A DNA stretch of 64,000 nucleotides, taken from NCBI RefSeq assembly GCF_002831565.1, contig NZ_CP025096.1, positions 2,147,027 to 2,211,026 on the forward strand. Direction: 5' to 3'. Positions 53,182 to 63,242 of this stretch are shown here, piece by piece (position 1 is the first letter of the stretch; every line of letters begins with the position of its first letter). The notes beneath the pieces were generated by a model. That model saw only the letters and a list, made by a program, of their open reading frames with translations, made no database searches and had not been told where the DNA came from. Origin of the DNA: Spirosoma pollinicola. GTDB taxonomy: Bacteria > Bacteroidota > Bacteroidia > Cytophagales > Spirosomataceae. Position numbers and translations under genes: made by a program.

Positions 53182-54432
53182 ATGACACCTATTACGCCCC
53201 TCCTTCAGGCTACCCAACAGGCCGCAGCCATTGTTCGGCGGCTTAGCCCTGCCACAAAAACAGACTTACTGAATCGGCTGGCCGATGTGCTGGCTGCACA
53301 TACCACCGAAATTTTGGCCGAGAATCAAAAAGATCTCGACCGGATGCCTGAATCGGACCCTAAATATGACCGACTAAAATTAACCGAAGCCCGCATAGCC
53401 GATCTATCAACGAGCCTGCGCCAGGTAGCCGTTTTGCCCGATCCGGCAGGTGAAGTTATCCTGGAGCGTACAATTGAGCAGGGGCTTCAACTCAAAAAAA
53501 TTACGGTGCCTTTGGGTGTAGTAGGCGTTATCTATGAAGCCCGTCCGAACGTAACGGTCGATGTGGCTTCGGTCTGTTTACGGTCGGGGAATGCCTGCGT
53601 GCTGAAAGGCGGCAAAGAGGCCGATTTCTCCAATCGCTGCTTAATCGGACTTATTCAGGGCGTACTGGTTGAATTCGGCGTGCCCAAAGCCGCCGTAACC
53701 CTCCTCCCGCCCGATCGAGCTGTTGTTAATGAACTCCTTACCGCCACGCGCTATGTAGACATTATCATTCCACGGGGCTCGGAATCGCTGATTCAGTTTG
53801 TGCGCAAAAACTCGCTGGTGCCAACCATCGAAACGGGTGCCGGTGTTTGCCATACCTATGTCGAAAAAACCGCCGACCTGGCCAAAGCGGTGGCTATTGT
53901 TGTCAACGCCCGCGTTTCGCGCCCATCGGTCTGTAACTCACTCGACTGTGTGCTGGTCGATGAAACCATTGCCGGACAATTTCTGCCGATGCTTACGGCT
54001 GATTTCACTAAATGGAATGTCGAAGTTTTTGCAGATGAAACAGCCTATTCAATTTTTGAAGAGGCTGATTATACCAACCTGCAACATGCCCGGCAGGAAG
54101 ATTTTGGCCGTGAGTTTCTGGATTATAAATGCGCCATAAAAATTGTATCGGGGCTTGATGAAGCCTTATCGCACTTACAAGCTTATTCGTCCCGCCATTC
54201 CGAAGCGATTCTCTCACAGGATCAGGCCCTTATCGATCGTTTCCTGTTTGAAGTCGATGCGGCTGCCGTATATGCCAATGCGTCAACACGTTTTACAGAT
54301 GGTGGTGTATTTGGGCTAGGTGCCGAAATTGGCATATCAACCCAGAAACTGCACGCCCGTGGGCCATTTGCCCTCGAAAAACTGGTGACCGAAAAATGGA
54401 TCGTGGTCGGTGATGGCCAGGTCCGCTGGTAA
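53182..54432 (+). CDS. proA: Glutamate-5-semialdehyde dehydrogenase (gamma-glutamyl phosphate reductase)
   Basis: 416 residues. Second step of proline synthesis. Aldehyde-dehydrogenase fold with VPLGVVGVIYEARPNVTVD, LRSGNACVLKGGKEA, and the catalytic Cys in RPSVCNSLDCVLV; C-terminal GALVYANASTRFTDGG-like segment (AAAVYANASTRFTDGG). It is separated from proB by the two-gene cassette but still read in the same direction, with stop-to-start spacing of 2 bases. Confidence 0.97.
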   Translation: MTPITPLLQATQQAAAIVRRLSPATKTDLLNRLADVLAAHTTEILAENQKDLDRMPESDPKYDRLKLTEARIADLSTSLRQVAVLPDPAGEVILERTIEQGLQLKKITVPLGVVGVIYEARPNVTVDVASVCLRSGNACVLKGGKEADFSNRCLIGLIQGVLVEFGVPKAAVTLLPPDRAVVNELLTATRYVDIIIPRGSESLIQFVRKNSLVPTIETGAGVCHTYVEKTADLAKAVAIVVNARVSRPSVCNSLDCVLVDETIAGQFLPMLTADFTKWNVEVFADETAYSIFEEADYTNLQHARQEDFGREFLDYKCAIKIVSGLDEALSHLQAYSSRHSEAILSQDQALIDRFLFEVDAAAVYANASTRFTDGGVFGLGAEIGISTQKLHARGPFALEKLVTEKWIVVGDGQVRW

Positions 54433-54462
54433 TTTCACCAGACTATAGTTTATACACTTAAG

Positions 54463-54510
54463 CGGTTACCTTACGGCTGCCATGTTAACATGGTAGCCGT
54501 AAGGTAACCG
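54463..54510. terminator. 24-bp-arm hairpin extending into the kinase CDS
   Basis: Arms 54463-54486 and 54487-54510 match at 23 of 24 positions. The right arm encodes the last residues (RLPC) and stop of the histidine kinase on the minus strand. It can end both proA and the kinase transcript. Confidence 0.7.
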
Positions 54511-55843
54511 TTGTTCCTTTATTTAGCTCGCTCCGCAACGACACCTCACCACCCATTAGTTTGACATAGTGACCAACAATGTGCAGTCCCAAACCAGTGC
54601 CCGCTATGTTGGTTACATTTCTGGCGCGAAAAAACCGCTCGAACAAATGCATCTGATCTTCTTTGGCTATACCTATGCCCTGATCCTCAACCGACAGAAT
54701 TAGCTGCCCGCTTATATAGGCTCCCTGCACGTTTATAGTCGATTCAGGTTTGGAATACTTTACTGCATTTGATAATAAATTGACAAGAATTTTACGCAGC
54801 AATGATGGATCAAGCCACAGTGACGATGTAAACAACACTTGCGTTATAATCTGCTGCTGTGGCTTTAGTGCACCCTTCATATCCATTACGACCTGATTAA
54901 CCAGTTGCGTCAGGTCTACCTCAGAGGAACGTGCTTTGATTTTCCCCTCCTCCAGTTTTCCTACCGATAAAAACTCTTCGAGGATATTGTTAAGGTTTAT
55001 AACGGCTGCCTGAATCCGGTGAATATGCTTCAGTCGTTTATCCTGCTGATCACCTTCTGTATATTTCTCAATTAACGTGGTTGACGACAATACCGTTGTT
55101 AATGGAGTACGAAACTCATGGGAAGCCATCGATACAAACCTTGATTTCAACTCACCCAACTCCCGCTCGGCCACCAATGCACGCGTCAGTTCATCTTTGG
55201 ACTGCTTCAATTGGTCAAGCGTATTTAGAAGAACCTGTGTCCGCTCCACTACTTTCTGCTCCAGTTCGGCATTAATTTGTTCGATATGATCACGCTGCGC
55301 TACCAGTTGACGCTGGGCGAGAACGATCTCTGTAGTTTCGGTGACAGCGGCCAAAACGCCCCCAATACCACCTGATTCGACGTAGATAGGGCTATAGGAA
55401 AACGTAAAATAGCATTCTTCCGGGAAGCCATGTCGATTAATAATCAGGAGTTGGTTTTCTGACCAGGTAGCTTCACCACGCGTCAACACGCCATCGATCA
55501 TTGGTCCGATGATATCCCAAATTTCACTCCATTCTTTGTCACCCCGCTTTCCAAAGATAGCAGGATGTTTGGCGCCAATCAGCGGTGCGTAAGCATCGTT
55601 GTAAATCATTATCAACTCCTTCCCCCACCAGATCAACATAGGGAAACGAGAGTTTAGACACATGCTAACAAGTGTTCGAAGGCTCTGAGGCCAGCTTTCG
55701 ATTGGGCCAATGGGCGTAGATGACCAATCCTTCTGACGAATAAGGGTTGCCATCTCGCCGTCGCCAGCCAGAAATTGAGGAGTGCTTGCTTGACGCATTA
55801 CAATAATCTCAGCTTTATCAGCTTGCGTATTATTCTGTTTCAA
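54485..55843 (-). CDS. PAS-domain sensor histidine kinase
   Basis: 452 residues. N-terminal PAS-like domain (about 30-160, WSSTPIGPIESWPQSLR and FTFSYSPIYVESGGIGGVLAA), coiled coil to ~230, HisKA H-box ASHEFRTPL with His near 242, and HATPase with NLLSNAVKYS, VEDQGIGI, LFERFFR and GTGLGLHIV. No transmembrane segments, so a soluble sensor. No response regulator is adjacent. Its C-terminal codons lie inside a terminator hairpin. Confidence 0.92.
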   Translation of the reverse strand: MKQNNTQADKAEIIVMRQASTPQFLAGDGEMATLIRQKDWSSTPIGPIESWPQSLRTLVSMCLNSRFPMLIWWGKELIMIYNDAYAPLIGAKHPAIFGKRGDKEWSEIWDIIGPMIDGVLTRGEATWSENQLLIINRHGFPEECYFTFSYSPIYVESGGIGGVLAAVTETTEIVLAQRQLVAQRDHIEQINAELEQKVVERTQVLLNTLDQLKQSKDELTRALVAERELGELKSRFVSMASHEFRTPLTTVLSSTTLIEKYTEGDQQDKRLKHIHRIQAAVINLNNILEEFLSVGKLEEGKIKARSSEVDLTQLVNQVVMDMKGALKPQQQIITQVLFTSSLWLDPSLLRKILVNLLSNAVKYSKPESTINVQGAYISGQLILSVEDQGIGIAKEDQMHLFERFFRARNVTNIAGTGLGLHIVGHYVKLMGGEVSLRSELNKGTTVTLRLPC

Positions 55844-56030
55844 TCAGTATGTAGATAAGTCATTTGTAATTTATAGATATTATAATTTTTATTAAACTGT
55901 ATGTATTCTACTAATTGCACTATTGATTTACGAATCCAAAGAAAAGGCGATTTGGTTACACGAAATCCAAATAAAATTGCTCTCTATTAGCCCAATAAAC
56001 ATGTAAAAAATGTGATTTTAGTCATTTGAC

Positions 56031-56050
56031 CTCCTGATACGGGTCAGGAG
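56031..56050 (+). promoter_or_regulatory. Hairpin abutting an ATG
   Basis: CTCCTGA (56031-56037) and TCAGGAG (56044-56050) pair around a 6-base loop, with ATG at 56051. It could mask ribosome access at that start. Confidence 0.4.
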
Positions 56051-56407
56051 ATGCACTTACCCAACCCTATACTTTTGATTACACAAACGCAAAACATCTA
56101 TCACATGCTTCTTTCTTTCACCTCCATCGATCAACACGCAAACTTCCGGGAGTGCTCCTGGTGGCTTACTACTCCAGAGGCTGCATTCGACGCCTTGAGC
56201 GCCGTTGCCGCGAAAGGCAATCAAATCCTGAGTGCTCTATTAATTGACGAAGACCAACGGACCATACTGCCAGTCGATGCTTTTGATGGCGACATTTTCT
56301 CTGCACCCTTGAAAGAACTTGAACAAGAATGGCAGCAGATCCTGAGTGTACCTGTTAACCGGCAACCGGCCCGTAACGAGTACTGGGAGAAGGTCGAGAA
56401 AAAATAG
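56051..56407 (+). CDS. Small protein of unknown function
   Basis: 118 residues from ATG 56051, or 100 from ATG 56105, which begins directly with LLSFTSI. No signal peptide. The middle (FRECSWWLTTPEAAFDALSAVAAKGNQILSALLIDE) reads as an alpha/beta domain; the end is charged. It faces rarA convergently, 9 bases away. No family recognised. Confidence 0.6.
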   Translation: MHLPNPILLITQTQNIYHMLLSFTSIDQHANFRECSWWLTTPEAAFDALSAVAAKGNQILSALLIDEDQRTILPVDAFDGDIFSAPLKELEQEWQQILSVPVNRQPARNEYWEKVEKK

Positions 56408-56416
56408 GAAGTTTTC

Positions 56417-57688
56417 TTAATAGCCGTACCATTCGCCCCACCATTTCTGTAGACTCCTTCGAATTTCGGCTTCACGGGCATTATGGCCAGGCTCATATAT
56501 CTTTCGTCCTTTCAGATCGTCAGGCAGGAAGTTTTGCAGCGCAAAATTGCCCTCATGAGCGTGCGAATATTGATATTCTTTCCCGTACCCTATTTGCTTC
56601 ATTAGTTTTGTGGGTGCATTGCGCAGATGTAAAGGTACGGGTAAATGCGCTGTTTGTTCGGCTAGTGCTATGGCCTCATCAATAGCCACATAACTGGCAT
56701 TACTCTTGGGAGATGTGGCCAGATAGACCGCAACCTGCGACAGAATGATCCGCCCCTCGGGCATACCAATTGCCCGAATGGCCTGAACGGCTTCCGACGC
56801 CATGATCATAGCGGTGGGGTTAGCGTTACCAATATCTTCCGACGCCATGATGAGCATTCGTCGGGCAATAAAAATGGGGTCCTCACCCGCCACGATCATT
56901 CGGGCCATCCAGTACAGTGCCGCGTTTGGGTCGGAGCCGCGAAGGGATTTTATGAAGGCCGAAATAATGTCGTAATGCTGCTCGCCAGACTTATCATATC
57001 GGGCAATATTTTGCTGTGCAACGGTCGTGACACCTTCATCGGTAATAACCAGTGGATCGGCAGAAACATGGGCCGAAGCCACCAGTTCAAGTAAGTTCAA
57101 CAGCTTCCGCCCATCGCCACCTGACAGGCGCATCAACGCATCATACGATTCGACAGTAATATTTTTCGATTTCAGGAAAGCATCCTGTTCAATAGCCCGG
57201 TCAATGAGCTGAATTAATTCCTCTCGGCTAAGTACGTCGAGAATATAAACCTGACAACGCGAAAGCAAGGCGCTGTTTACCTCAAAAGAAGGATTCTCGG
57301 TTGTAGCACCAATCAGCGTAATCTGCCCTTTTTCAACGGCTCCCAACAACGCATCCTGCTGGCTTTTGTTGAATCGGTGGATTTCGTCAATAAAGACAAC
57401 GGGTGGAAATATACCGCTGGGACGGCTCAGCACATCCCGTATTTCTTTTACCCCCGAGTTAATGGCACTCAACGCGATGAACGGTCGCTTAACAGCTTCA
57501 GCCAAAAGTAACGCTAGTGTTGTTTTACCAACTCCCGGCGGCCCCCACAAAATCATAGAGGGCAAACGGCCAGCATCAACGGCTCGACGGAGGGCACCGG
57601 CAGGGCCAATAAGTTTACGCTGACCAATTACTTCATCAAGGACGCGGGGGCGAACCCGCTCAGGCAGGGGCGTTGAGTCTGTATTCAT
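56417..57688 (-). CDS. rarA: Replication-associated recombination protein A (RarA/MgsA)
   Basis: 423 residues. AAA+ clamp-loader-like ATPase that acts at stalled forks. Walker A GPPGVGKTTL near residue 50, Walker B VVFIDEIHRF near 97, sensor IGATTENPSFEV, and the MgsA C-terminal GYGKEYQYSHAHEGNFALQNFLPDDL. Housekeeping single gene. Confidence 0.97.
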   Translation of the reverse strand: MNTDSTPLPERVRPRVLDEVIGQRKLIGPAGALRRAVDAGRLPSMILWGPPGVGKTTLALLLAEAVKRPFIALSAINSGVKEIRDVLSRPSGIFPPVVFIDEIHRFNKSQQDALLGAVEKGQITLIGATTENPSFEVNSALLSRCQVYILDVLSREELIQLIDRAIEQDAFLKSKNITVESYDALMRLSGGDGRKLLNLLELVASAHVSADPLVITDEGVTTVAQQNIARYDKSGEQHYDIISAFIKSLRGSDPNAALYWMARMIVAGEDPIFIARRMLIMASEDIGNANPTAMIMASEAVQAIRAIGMPEGRIILSQVAVYLATSPKSNASYVAIDEAIALAEQTAHLPVPLHLRNAPTKLMKQIGYGKEYQYSHAHEGNFALQNFLPDDLKGRKIYEPGHNAREAEIRRSLQKWWGEWYGY

Positions 57689-57774
57689 TTAGCGAAGTTA
57701 CCCGAACAGCCTAGTCTTTACAACCTCGATTTTACGAGTCTGCTGGTTACAACCTGAGTAGCATGGAATTAAGT

Positions 57775-57808
57775 AAAAAGCCCGGTAACTTTTAAAAAGT
57801 TACCGGGC
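57775..57808 (-). terminator. Rho-independent terminator of the ECF sigma gene
   Basis: 14-base perfect stem (57780-57793 with 57795-57808). On the minus strand TTTTT follows (57779-57775). It lies 27 bases past the sigma-factor stop. Confidence 0.85.
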
Positions 57809-57835
57809 CAGAGGAAGATTTAGGAATAGACAGCG

Positions 57836-58435
57836 TCAGAGTGACACATTTTCAAGCGTTACGTAGCGCTTGAGGTTACTCATAGCCCCAAATATTAAGT
57901 TGTAAACTGATTGAATGTTAATTTCCATAAGCGACGAAATCTCTTCATTACTCATGTTCTGGAAATACCGCAGATGAACCGCTTCGCGCTGACGGCGGGG
58001 AAGTTTGTCGAGTGCCTGATGCAGACAATCGGTCATATACGAATCTTCTTCGTGTGCAATCAGCAAATTTTCGTGCGATGGATCAGCGCCGGGCAATGTA
58101 TCACCTACACGCCGTCCATTGATCATATCGTCCTGGCTAACCAGCTTTTGCTCAGCCGTTAAGTGGCGCACTAACTTGCGTTTGATAGAGGCCATCAGGT
58201 AGAAACGTACAGATGTCGTTGGCCCAATGGTGGTCCGGTGTTTCCATAATTCGACAAACAAATCGTGGATGCAGTCTTTAATCAACGCACGGTCTGTAGC
58301 AAAGTGGGCGCAGTAATGGTAGAGGGTTTGAACATAATTTTGATACAATCGGGCAAACGCATTTTCATCGCCAGCGCGAAACTGATTCCATAGTGTTTCG
58401 TCGTCGGGGCCGGTTTGGGAGCGTGAGCGAGCCAT
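57836..58435 (-). CDS. ECF-type RNA polymerase sigma-70 factor
   Basis: 199 residues. Region 2 (FARLYQNYVQTLYHYC, DCIHDLFVELWKHR) and region 4 (ALDKLPRRQREAVHLRYFQNMSNEEISSLMEINIQSVYNLI) are both clear. A member of the Bacteroidota group of ECF factors that often pair with FecR and TonB-dependent receptors. The only FecR-like gene in the window is 30 kb away, so no partner can be assigned. Confidence 0.93.
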   Translation of the reverse strand: MARSRSQTGPDDETLWNQFRAGDENAFARLYQNYVQTLYHYCAHFATDRALIKDCIHDLFVELWKHRTTIGPTTSVRFYLMASIKRKLVRHLTAEQKLVSQDDMINGRRVGDTLPGADPSHENLLIAHEEDSYMTDCLHQALDKLPRRQREAVHLRYFQNMSNEEISSLMEINIQSVYNLIFGAMSNLKRYVTLENVSL

Positions 58436-58540
58436 ATAGATAAGTGAGAGGGTAAAGGTTAGGAATAGCCTTGGGAAGTGTAAACGTACCCATAAAAAAT
58501 AGAATTTAAAACAGTTCTTAAATAAAATTTTTTTATGGAG

Positions 58541-60184
58541 CTATTTCACTATTTGAAGAGGAGTAAATCTGAACATTTGGCCATTAAACAATCCTTTATC
58601 ACTTAGCTTCAGCGCCGGAATTACTAGCAAAGCCATGAAGGATAAGGTCATAAACGGTGCCAATAGGGTACTTTCCAAATTATATTTGGCGAACTGATCT
58701 AAAGCCGAATACAGGGCGGCAACCTCATAACCATCTTTATCGGTCATCAGGCCCGCTACGGGTAGTGGTAATAACTCCTCTCTCTCGTTACCCACCGCCG
58801 ACAGGCCGCCTTTTGCCCCGATGACCAAATTTACCGCCCGGCAAATACTGACATCATCGCAGCCAACAGCGGTAATATTATGCGAATCGTGCCCAACCGA
58901 TGAGGCAATAGCGCCCTGTTTCAGTCCGAAGTTTTTGATGAAAGCCACAGCAGGAGGGGTATCCTGGTAGCGATTGACGACCACCAATTTCAGAATATCC
59001 CGATCAACATCCGACACAAGTTGTCCATCCTCTATCCTGGCGGCTACCTGCAATTCATTTGTAATAAGCTGCCCATCGAGTGCTTCAATGACCCGAATGA
59101 GGGGCTCGTCATCCGAAGCGTCGGCGTTTACGATAAAGTCAGTCGGCGTTTTCGGTGAGCAGGCAAACTTATTGACGTGTTCACTTTGTAAATCAGGTAT
59201 AGTCGATTGACCATCCTTGGCCACAACCTGTCCATTTATAACGGTTTGTCGGACACAAAATGACTGTAAATCATCCACGACAATATAATCGGCCGGGTCG
59301 CCTTCGCGCAATAGGCCAACTGGCAGGCGGTAATGAAGCACCGAATTTAAACAGGCCGCTCGTAATACATTCCAGAGTGAATGCCCTTTTTCCAGCGCCC
59401 GCACCACCAACTGATTGATATGCCCTACGGCCAGGGTATCCGGATGCTTATCATCGGAACAAAACATGACCTGCGCAGGAAACTCCGCCAACAACGAAAT
59501 CAGGGCTTCGAAATTACGGGCGGCACTCCCCTCCCGAATCAGAATTTTCATACCGCGCCGGGCTTTATCCAGCCCTTCTTCATACGTAAAACACTCATGG
59601 TCAGTGCTGATACCGGCATCAATGTAACGCTGTGCCTCATCGCCGGTTAAGCCGGGGGCATGTCCATCTACGGGTTTATTAAATGCTTTGGCTAAATCAA
59701 TTTTCGCCATCATCTCGGGGTCGCCATGCAGCACACCCGGGAAATTCATCACTTCGGCCAGATAGCCGATTTCTTTCATGGCCAATAGTTGCCTGACATC
59801 TTTTGCGCTGATAACCGCTCCTGCCGTTTCAAAGGTCGTGGCCGGAACGCATGAAGGTGCGCCAAACATAAACTTGAAGGGTACTCGCCGTGCTTCCTCA
59901 ATCATGTAATTCACTCCGGCAACGCCCAGCACATTACCGATTTCGTGCGGGTCCGACACAGTGGCTACGGTGCCATGCACAACCGCCAGCCGGGCGAACT
60001 GCGGGGGCGTTAGTAAGGAGCTTTCGACATGAACATGGGCATCAACAAAACCGGGCAATACATAAGGTTCATTGATACGTTCGGGACCGAGCCGGTCTAT
60101 CCGGACAATACGCCCGTTTTCGTGTGCGATCGTACCATAAAAGATTGTTTGGTCAAACAGATTCAGGATATTAGCCGTGAGCAT
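58541..60184 (-). CDS. ade: Adenine deaminase
   Basis: 547 residues. Deaminates adenine to hypoxanthine. Amidohydrolase fold with PGFVDAHVHVESSLLTP, SDPHEIGNVLG, FMFGAPSCVPAT, and the distinct C-terminal half (VGHDSHNITAVGCDDVSICRAVN and MTLSFMALLVIPALKLSDKGLF). The start is 3 bases after the stop of the membrane protein gene, so the two are co-transcribed. Confidence 0.96.
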   Translation of the reverse strand: MLTANILNLFDQTIFYGTIAHENGRIVRIDRLGPERINEPYVLPGFVDAHVHVESSLLTPPQFARLAVVHGTVATVSDPHEIGNVLGVAGVNYMIEEARRVPFKFMFGAPSCVPATTFETAGAVISAKDVRQLLAMKEIGYLAEVMNFPGVLHGDPEMMAKIDLAKAFNKPVDGHAPGLTGDEAQRYIDAGISTDHECFTYEEGLDKARRGMKILIREGSAARNFEALISLLAEFPAQVMFCSDDKHPDTLAVGHINQLVVRALEKGHSLWNVLRAACLNSVLHYRLPVGLLREGDPADYIVVDDLQSFCVRQTVINGQVVAKDGQSTIPDLQSEHVNKFACSPKTPTDFIVNADASDDEPLIRVIEALDGQLITNELQVAARIEDGQLVSDVDRDILKLVVVNRYQDTPPAVAFIKNFGLKQGAIASSVGHDSHNITAVGCDDVSICRAVNLVIGAKGGLSAVGNEREELLPLPVAGLMTDKDGYEVAALYSALDQFAKYNLESTLLAPFMTLSFMALLVIPALKLSDKGLFNGQMFRFTPLQIVK

Positions 60185-60187
60185 GTA

Positions 60188-61438
60188 TCAAATACGAATA
60201 AAGAGTTTTCGACGGTACATCCACCGAAGGATAAGGTAAAAAATGCCAAGTGTGACGATACCAATCAGCAATTGCTCATAAGCGGGGCCAAGTATCAGAA
60301 AAGGGCCACTTCCCAAATGTGTATACAGAGAGGTTATGATGAAGCGATCGATCAAATGCACCAAACAATAAATAGCAATCGAGTTCATCCCAACAACGAT
60401 TAAGGGAAAAGCCCAACTTCTCTTGTTGGCCACATCAATAATTCCGTAGAAAAAGGCGAGCAGCCAAAAACACCAGCCACCACTGAATAACACCCAGGCA
60501 GGTGTCCAGATTCGTTTGACAACGGGGCAGATACCAGTCACCTGCAGCAAAACACCGGCGGTTAATCCAATCGCTCCTACCAGCAAAAACCGCTTCAATA
60601 GTTCTCGACGCGTTAGATCTGAGCGCAACCAACGACCCGCTATCAAGCCCAGCAACATGGTCCCCAGAGTAGGAATAAAGCTAAGCGTCGCATACCCACC
60701 GCCATTGAACAAAAATGGCTTCGCCCTCGGAAACAGATTCAGAAACCAGGTATCGAACGCCCAGGCAAGATTACTGTTTTTATTAAAATGAGCCATCAAT
60801 CCGCTATAATGCTCCGGCCAGTCGACCGGAACGCCTACGGCACCATAGTCAAAATTTGTGCCGGGAGCCGGATAAAGCACAAAGGCCAGCCAGTACCCAA
60901 CAAGAACCACAGCCAACGCAATCCAGATAGTTCGGGGGCTTGCCTTTCCCAGCAAAAACAAAAACGGATAACCAAGACCAATTTGCGTTAGTGTATCTTC
61001 AAATGTGAAATTCGTTTGGTCAGCGTGAGTTGACCGCAGAAAGATGCCCAGTAAAATCAATATCAGCGACCGGCGGAGGGCATTCCCGAATTGTGTTCCG
61101 GGTGACTGGCCCAGTCCGGCTCTGCTCGCCATTGAATAAGGCAGCGCAACCCCGACTAAAAACGAGAACGATGGCTGAATAAGATCGTGCAGCGAGCAGC
61201 CAGCCCAGGCAACGTGGCTCTGGTGATGGGCCAGCAATGCCCAGATAACACTATTGGGAAAGGCTTCATGCATGTGCTCAAATTGCAGCATTTCGGCAGC
61301 CATCAGAATCATCACAAAGCCCCGGTAGGCATCCATAGACATTAAACGTCCGGTCAATGCAGGGCTAGCAAGCGCCGGGCCGGACGCTAGTGGGCCAGCC
61401 GCAGAGCCGGGTTGGGTGGTAGACAAGGATGGGGACAT
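60188..61438 (-). CDS. DUF5009/heparan N-acetyltransferase-like membrane protein
   Basis: 416 residues with about ten membrane segments. [22 protein letters not shown] and [25 protein letters not shown] are the family hallmarks, with the conserved His region used for acetyl transfer in HGSNAT. The first ~30 residues are low-complexity Ala/Gly/Ser/Pro; ATG 61342 (MSMDAYRG) is a possible later start. May acetylate sugars of the cell envelope. Upstream of ade in one operon. Confidence 0.85.
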   Translation of the reverse strand: MSPSLSTTQPGSAAGPLASGPALASPALTGRLMSMDAYRGFVMILMAAEMLQFEHMHEAFPNSVIWALLAHHQSHVAWAGCSLHDLIQPSFSFLVGVALPYSMASRAGLGQSPGTQFGNALRRSLILILLGIFLRSTHADQTNFTFEDTLTQIGLGYPFLFLLGKASPRTIWIALAVVLVGYWLAFVLYPAPGTNFDYGAVGVPVDWPEHYSGLMAHFNKNSNLAWAFDTWFLNLFPRAKPFLFNGGGYATLSFIPTLGTMLLGLIAGRWLRSDLTRRELLKRFLLVGAIGLTAGVLLQVTGICPVVKRIWTPAWVLFSGGWCFWLLAFFYGIIDVANKRSWAFPLIVVGMNSIAIYCLVHLIDRFIITSLYTHLGSGPFLILGPAYEQLLIGIVTLGIFYLILRWMYRRKLFIRI

Positions 61439-61574
61439 GAGTAAGGAAGGAATTTAACTACCAAAACTTGGCATTGCCGGTCACATTCGCAATAGAGTTG
61501 CCTAAAGTTTTTACCAGAGGTGGTATATTTAAAGCCGTTCTGTCTCTTTACCAATAAATAATCCGTTTTATCTG

Positions 61575-63242
61575 ATGCCTGCCCGTGTATTAAAAGTTCA
61601 TCCTGCCGATAATGTCATCGTTGCGTTGCGCAATCTGGCGGCCGGAGAACAAATCGAGTTCGACAATGCTGTTTACGACCTGCCCTATGCTGTTGGGGCC
61701 AAACATAAATTTGTGACCGAGGACCGGCAGCCCGGCGACCCTATTACGATGTATGGTGTACTGGTTGGTAAAGCCAGCCAGCCTATTCGTCGGGGGGAGC
61801 CCATTACCACATTTAATCTTAAGCACGACGCCGACCGCTACGGTCTCGATAAAAAACAGCCTTATGCCTGGCAGCCGCCCGATGTGTCGGTCTGGCAGGA
61901 TCGCACGTTTATGGGCTACCATCGCGCCGATGGCAGTGTAGGTACGCGTAATTACTGGGTTGTCATTCCGCTGGTGTTTTGCGAAAACCGGAACGTACTG
62001 ATCCTGAAAGATGCTTTTGAACGTGAACTTGGCTATGCACAACCCGAAATGTACCGCGCACAGGTGCATGAAATGCTGAGTCTGTATAAAGCGGGCGAAA
62101 TGGACATTGTGAAAAAAATGCAGCCGTTTGTTGACGAATCGCAAAACCAGACGCTTAACCATCATCAGGCCAATCGCCCGTTCAAAAATATCGACGGCAT
62201 TAAATTTCTGACGCACGAGATGGGTTGTGGCGGCACTCGCCAAGATTCAGGTTATTTGTGTTCGTTACTGGCTGGCTTCATTAATAACCCTAATGTAGCA
62301 GGGGCAACCGTCCTCAGCTTAGGCTGTCAGCATTTGCAGGTCGACATGATCTCCGCTGAAATCAAGCGGCAGAATCCGAAATCTAACAAGCCACTTTTGC
62401 TGTTTGAGCAACAGGCCGGAACGGAATATGCGCTGATGGCTCAGGCCATAAAAGAGACCTTTCTCGGCTTAGTGGAGGTCAATAAGCTCGAACGCCAGCC
62501 AGCGCACCTCAGCGCCCTGACGATTGGCCTGAAATGTGGCGGCTCCGACGGTTTTTCGGGAATTTCAGCCAATCCGGCTTTGGGTCAGCTATCCGATATA
62601 ATCGTAACACTGGGTGGGAAAACGGTATTGGCCGAGTTCCCCGAGTTGAACGGTGTTGAACAGGAATTGATCAACCGCACCGACGATACCGCCAAAGCAC
62701 AGAAGTTTATCACGTTGATGGGCGATTATTCGGCGCAGGCTGAAGCCGCCGGGTCTGGTTTCGATATGAATCCATCGCCCGGCAACATTAAAGACGGACT
62801 AATTACCGATGCCATCAAATCGGCGGGGGCGGCTAAAAAGGGGGGCACTTCGCCCGTGGTGGATGTTCTGGATTATGCCGAGCCCGTAACAGCTTCCGGT
62901 CTCAACTTACTTTGCACACCCGGCAACGACGTTGAAGCGACTACTGGCATGGCGGGTTCGGGCACCAATGTCATTGTTTTCACGACTGGCCTTGGCACAC
63001 CTACCGGCAACCCGGTTTGCCCCGTCGTGAAGGTTTCGACCAACACCATCCTTAAAAATCGGATGCCCGATGTAATCGACTTCGATAGCGGCCCCATCAT
63101 TGATGGTGAACAAAGCATCGAACAAAATGCCCACGACATGCTCGAATACATCATCCGGCTTGCCTCAGGCAACGAAATTACCCAGGCCGAGCGGCTGGGA
63201 CAGGACGATTTCATTCCCTGGAAACGGGGCGTTTCACTTTAA
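61575..63242 (+). CDS. UxaA-family (altronate/sugar-acid) dehydratase
   Basis: 555 residues, single chain with the N-terminal SAF domain (RVLKVHPADNVIVALRNLAAGE) fused to the large UxaA domain: GYHRADGSVGTRNYWVVIP, THEMGCGG, SLGCQHLQVD, LKCGGSDGFSGISANPALG and FTTGLGTPTGNPVCPV, including Cys residues likely for metal binding. Family enzymes dehydrate altronate, galactarate, or other sugar acids such as L-fuconate. With the SDR that follows, an oxidative sugar-acid pathway is plausible. Confidence 0.93.
   Translation: MPARVLKVHPADNVIVALRNLAAGEQIEFDNAVYDLPYAVGAKHKFVTEDRQPGDPITMYGVLVGKASQPIRRGEPITTFNLKHDADRYGLDKKQPYAWQPPDVSVWQDRTFMGYHRADGSVGTRNYWVVIPLVFCENRNVLILKDAFERELGYAQPEMYRAQVHEMLSLYKAGEMDIVKKMQPFVDESQNQTLNHHQANRPFKNIDGIKFLTHEMGCGGTRQDSGYLCSLLAGFINNPNVAGATVLSLGCQHLQVDMISAEIKRQNPKSNKPLLLFEQQAGTEYALMAQAIKETFLGLVEVNKLERQPAHLSALTIGLKCGGSDGFSGISANPALGQLSDIIVTLGGKTVLAEFPELNGVEQELINRTDDTAKAQKFITLMGDYSAQAEAAGSGFDMNPSPGNIKDGLITDAIKSAGAAKKGGTSPVVDVLDYAEPVTASGLNLLCTPGNDVEATTGMAGSGTNVIVFTTGLGTPTGNPVCPVVKVSTNTILKNRMPDVIDFDSGPIIDGEQSIEQNAHDMLEYIIRLASGNEITQAERLGQDDFIPWKRGVSL

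Noticed and set aside
61590-62243. 217-residue minus-strand open frame
   Set aside because: Antisense to the UxaA-family dehydratase and without domain features.
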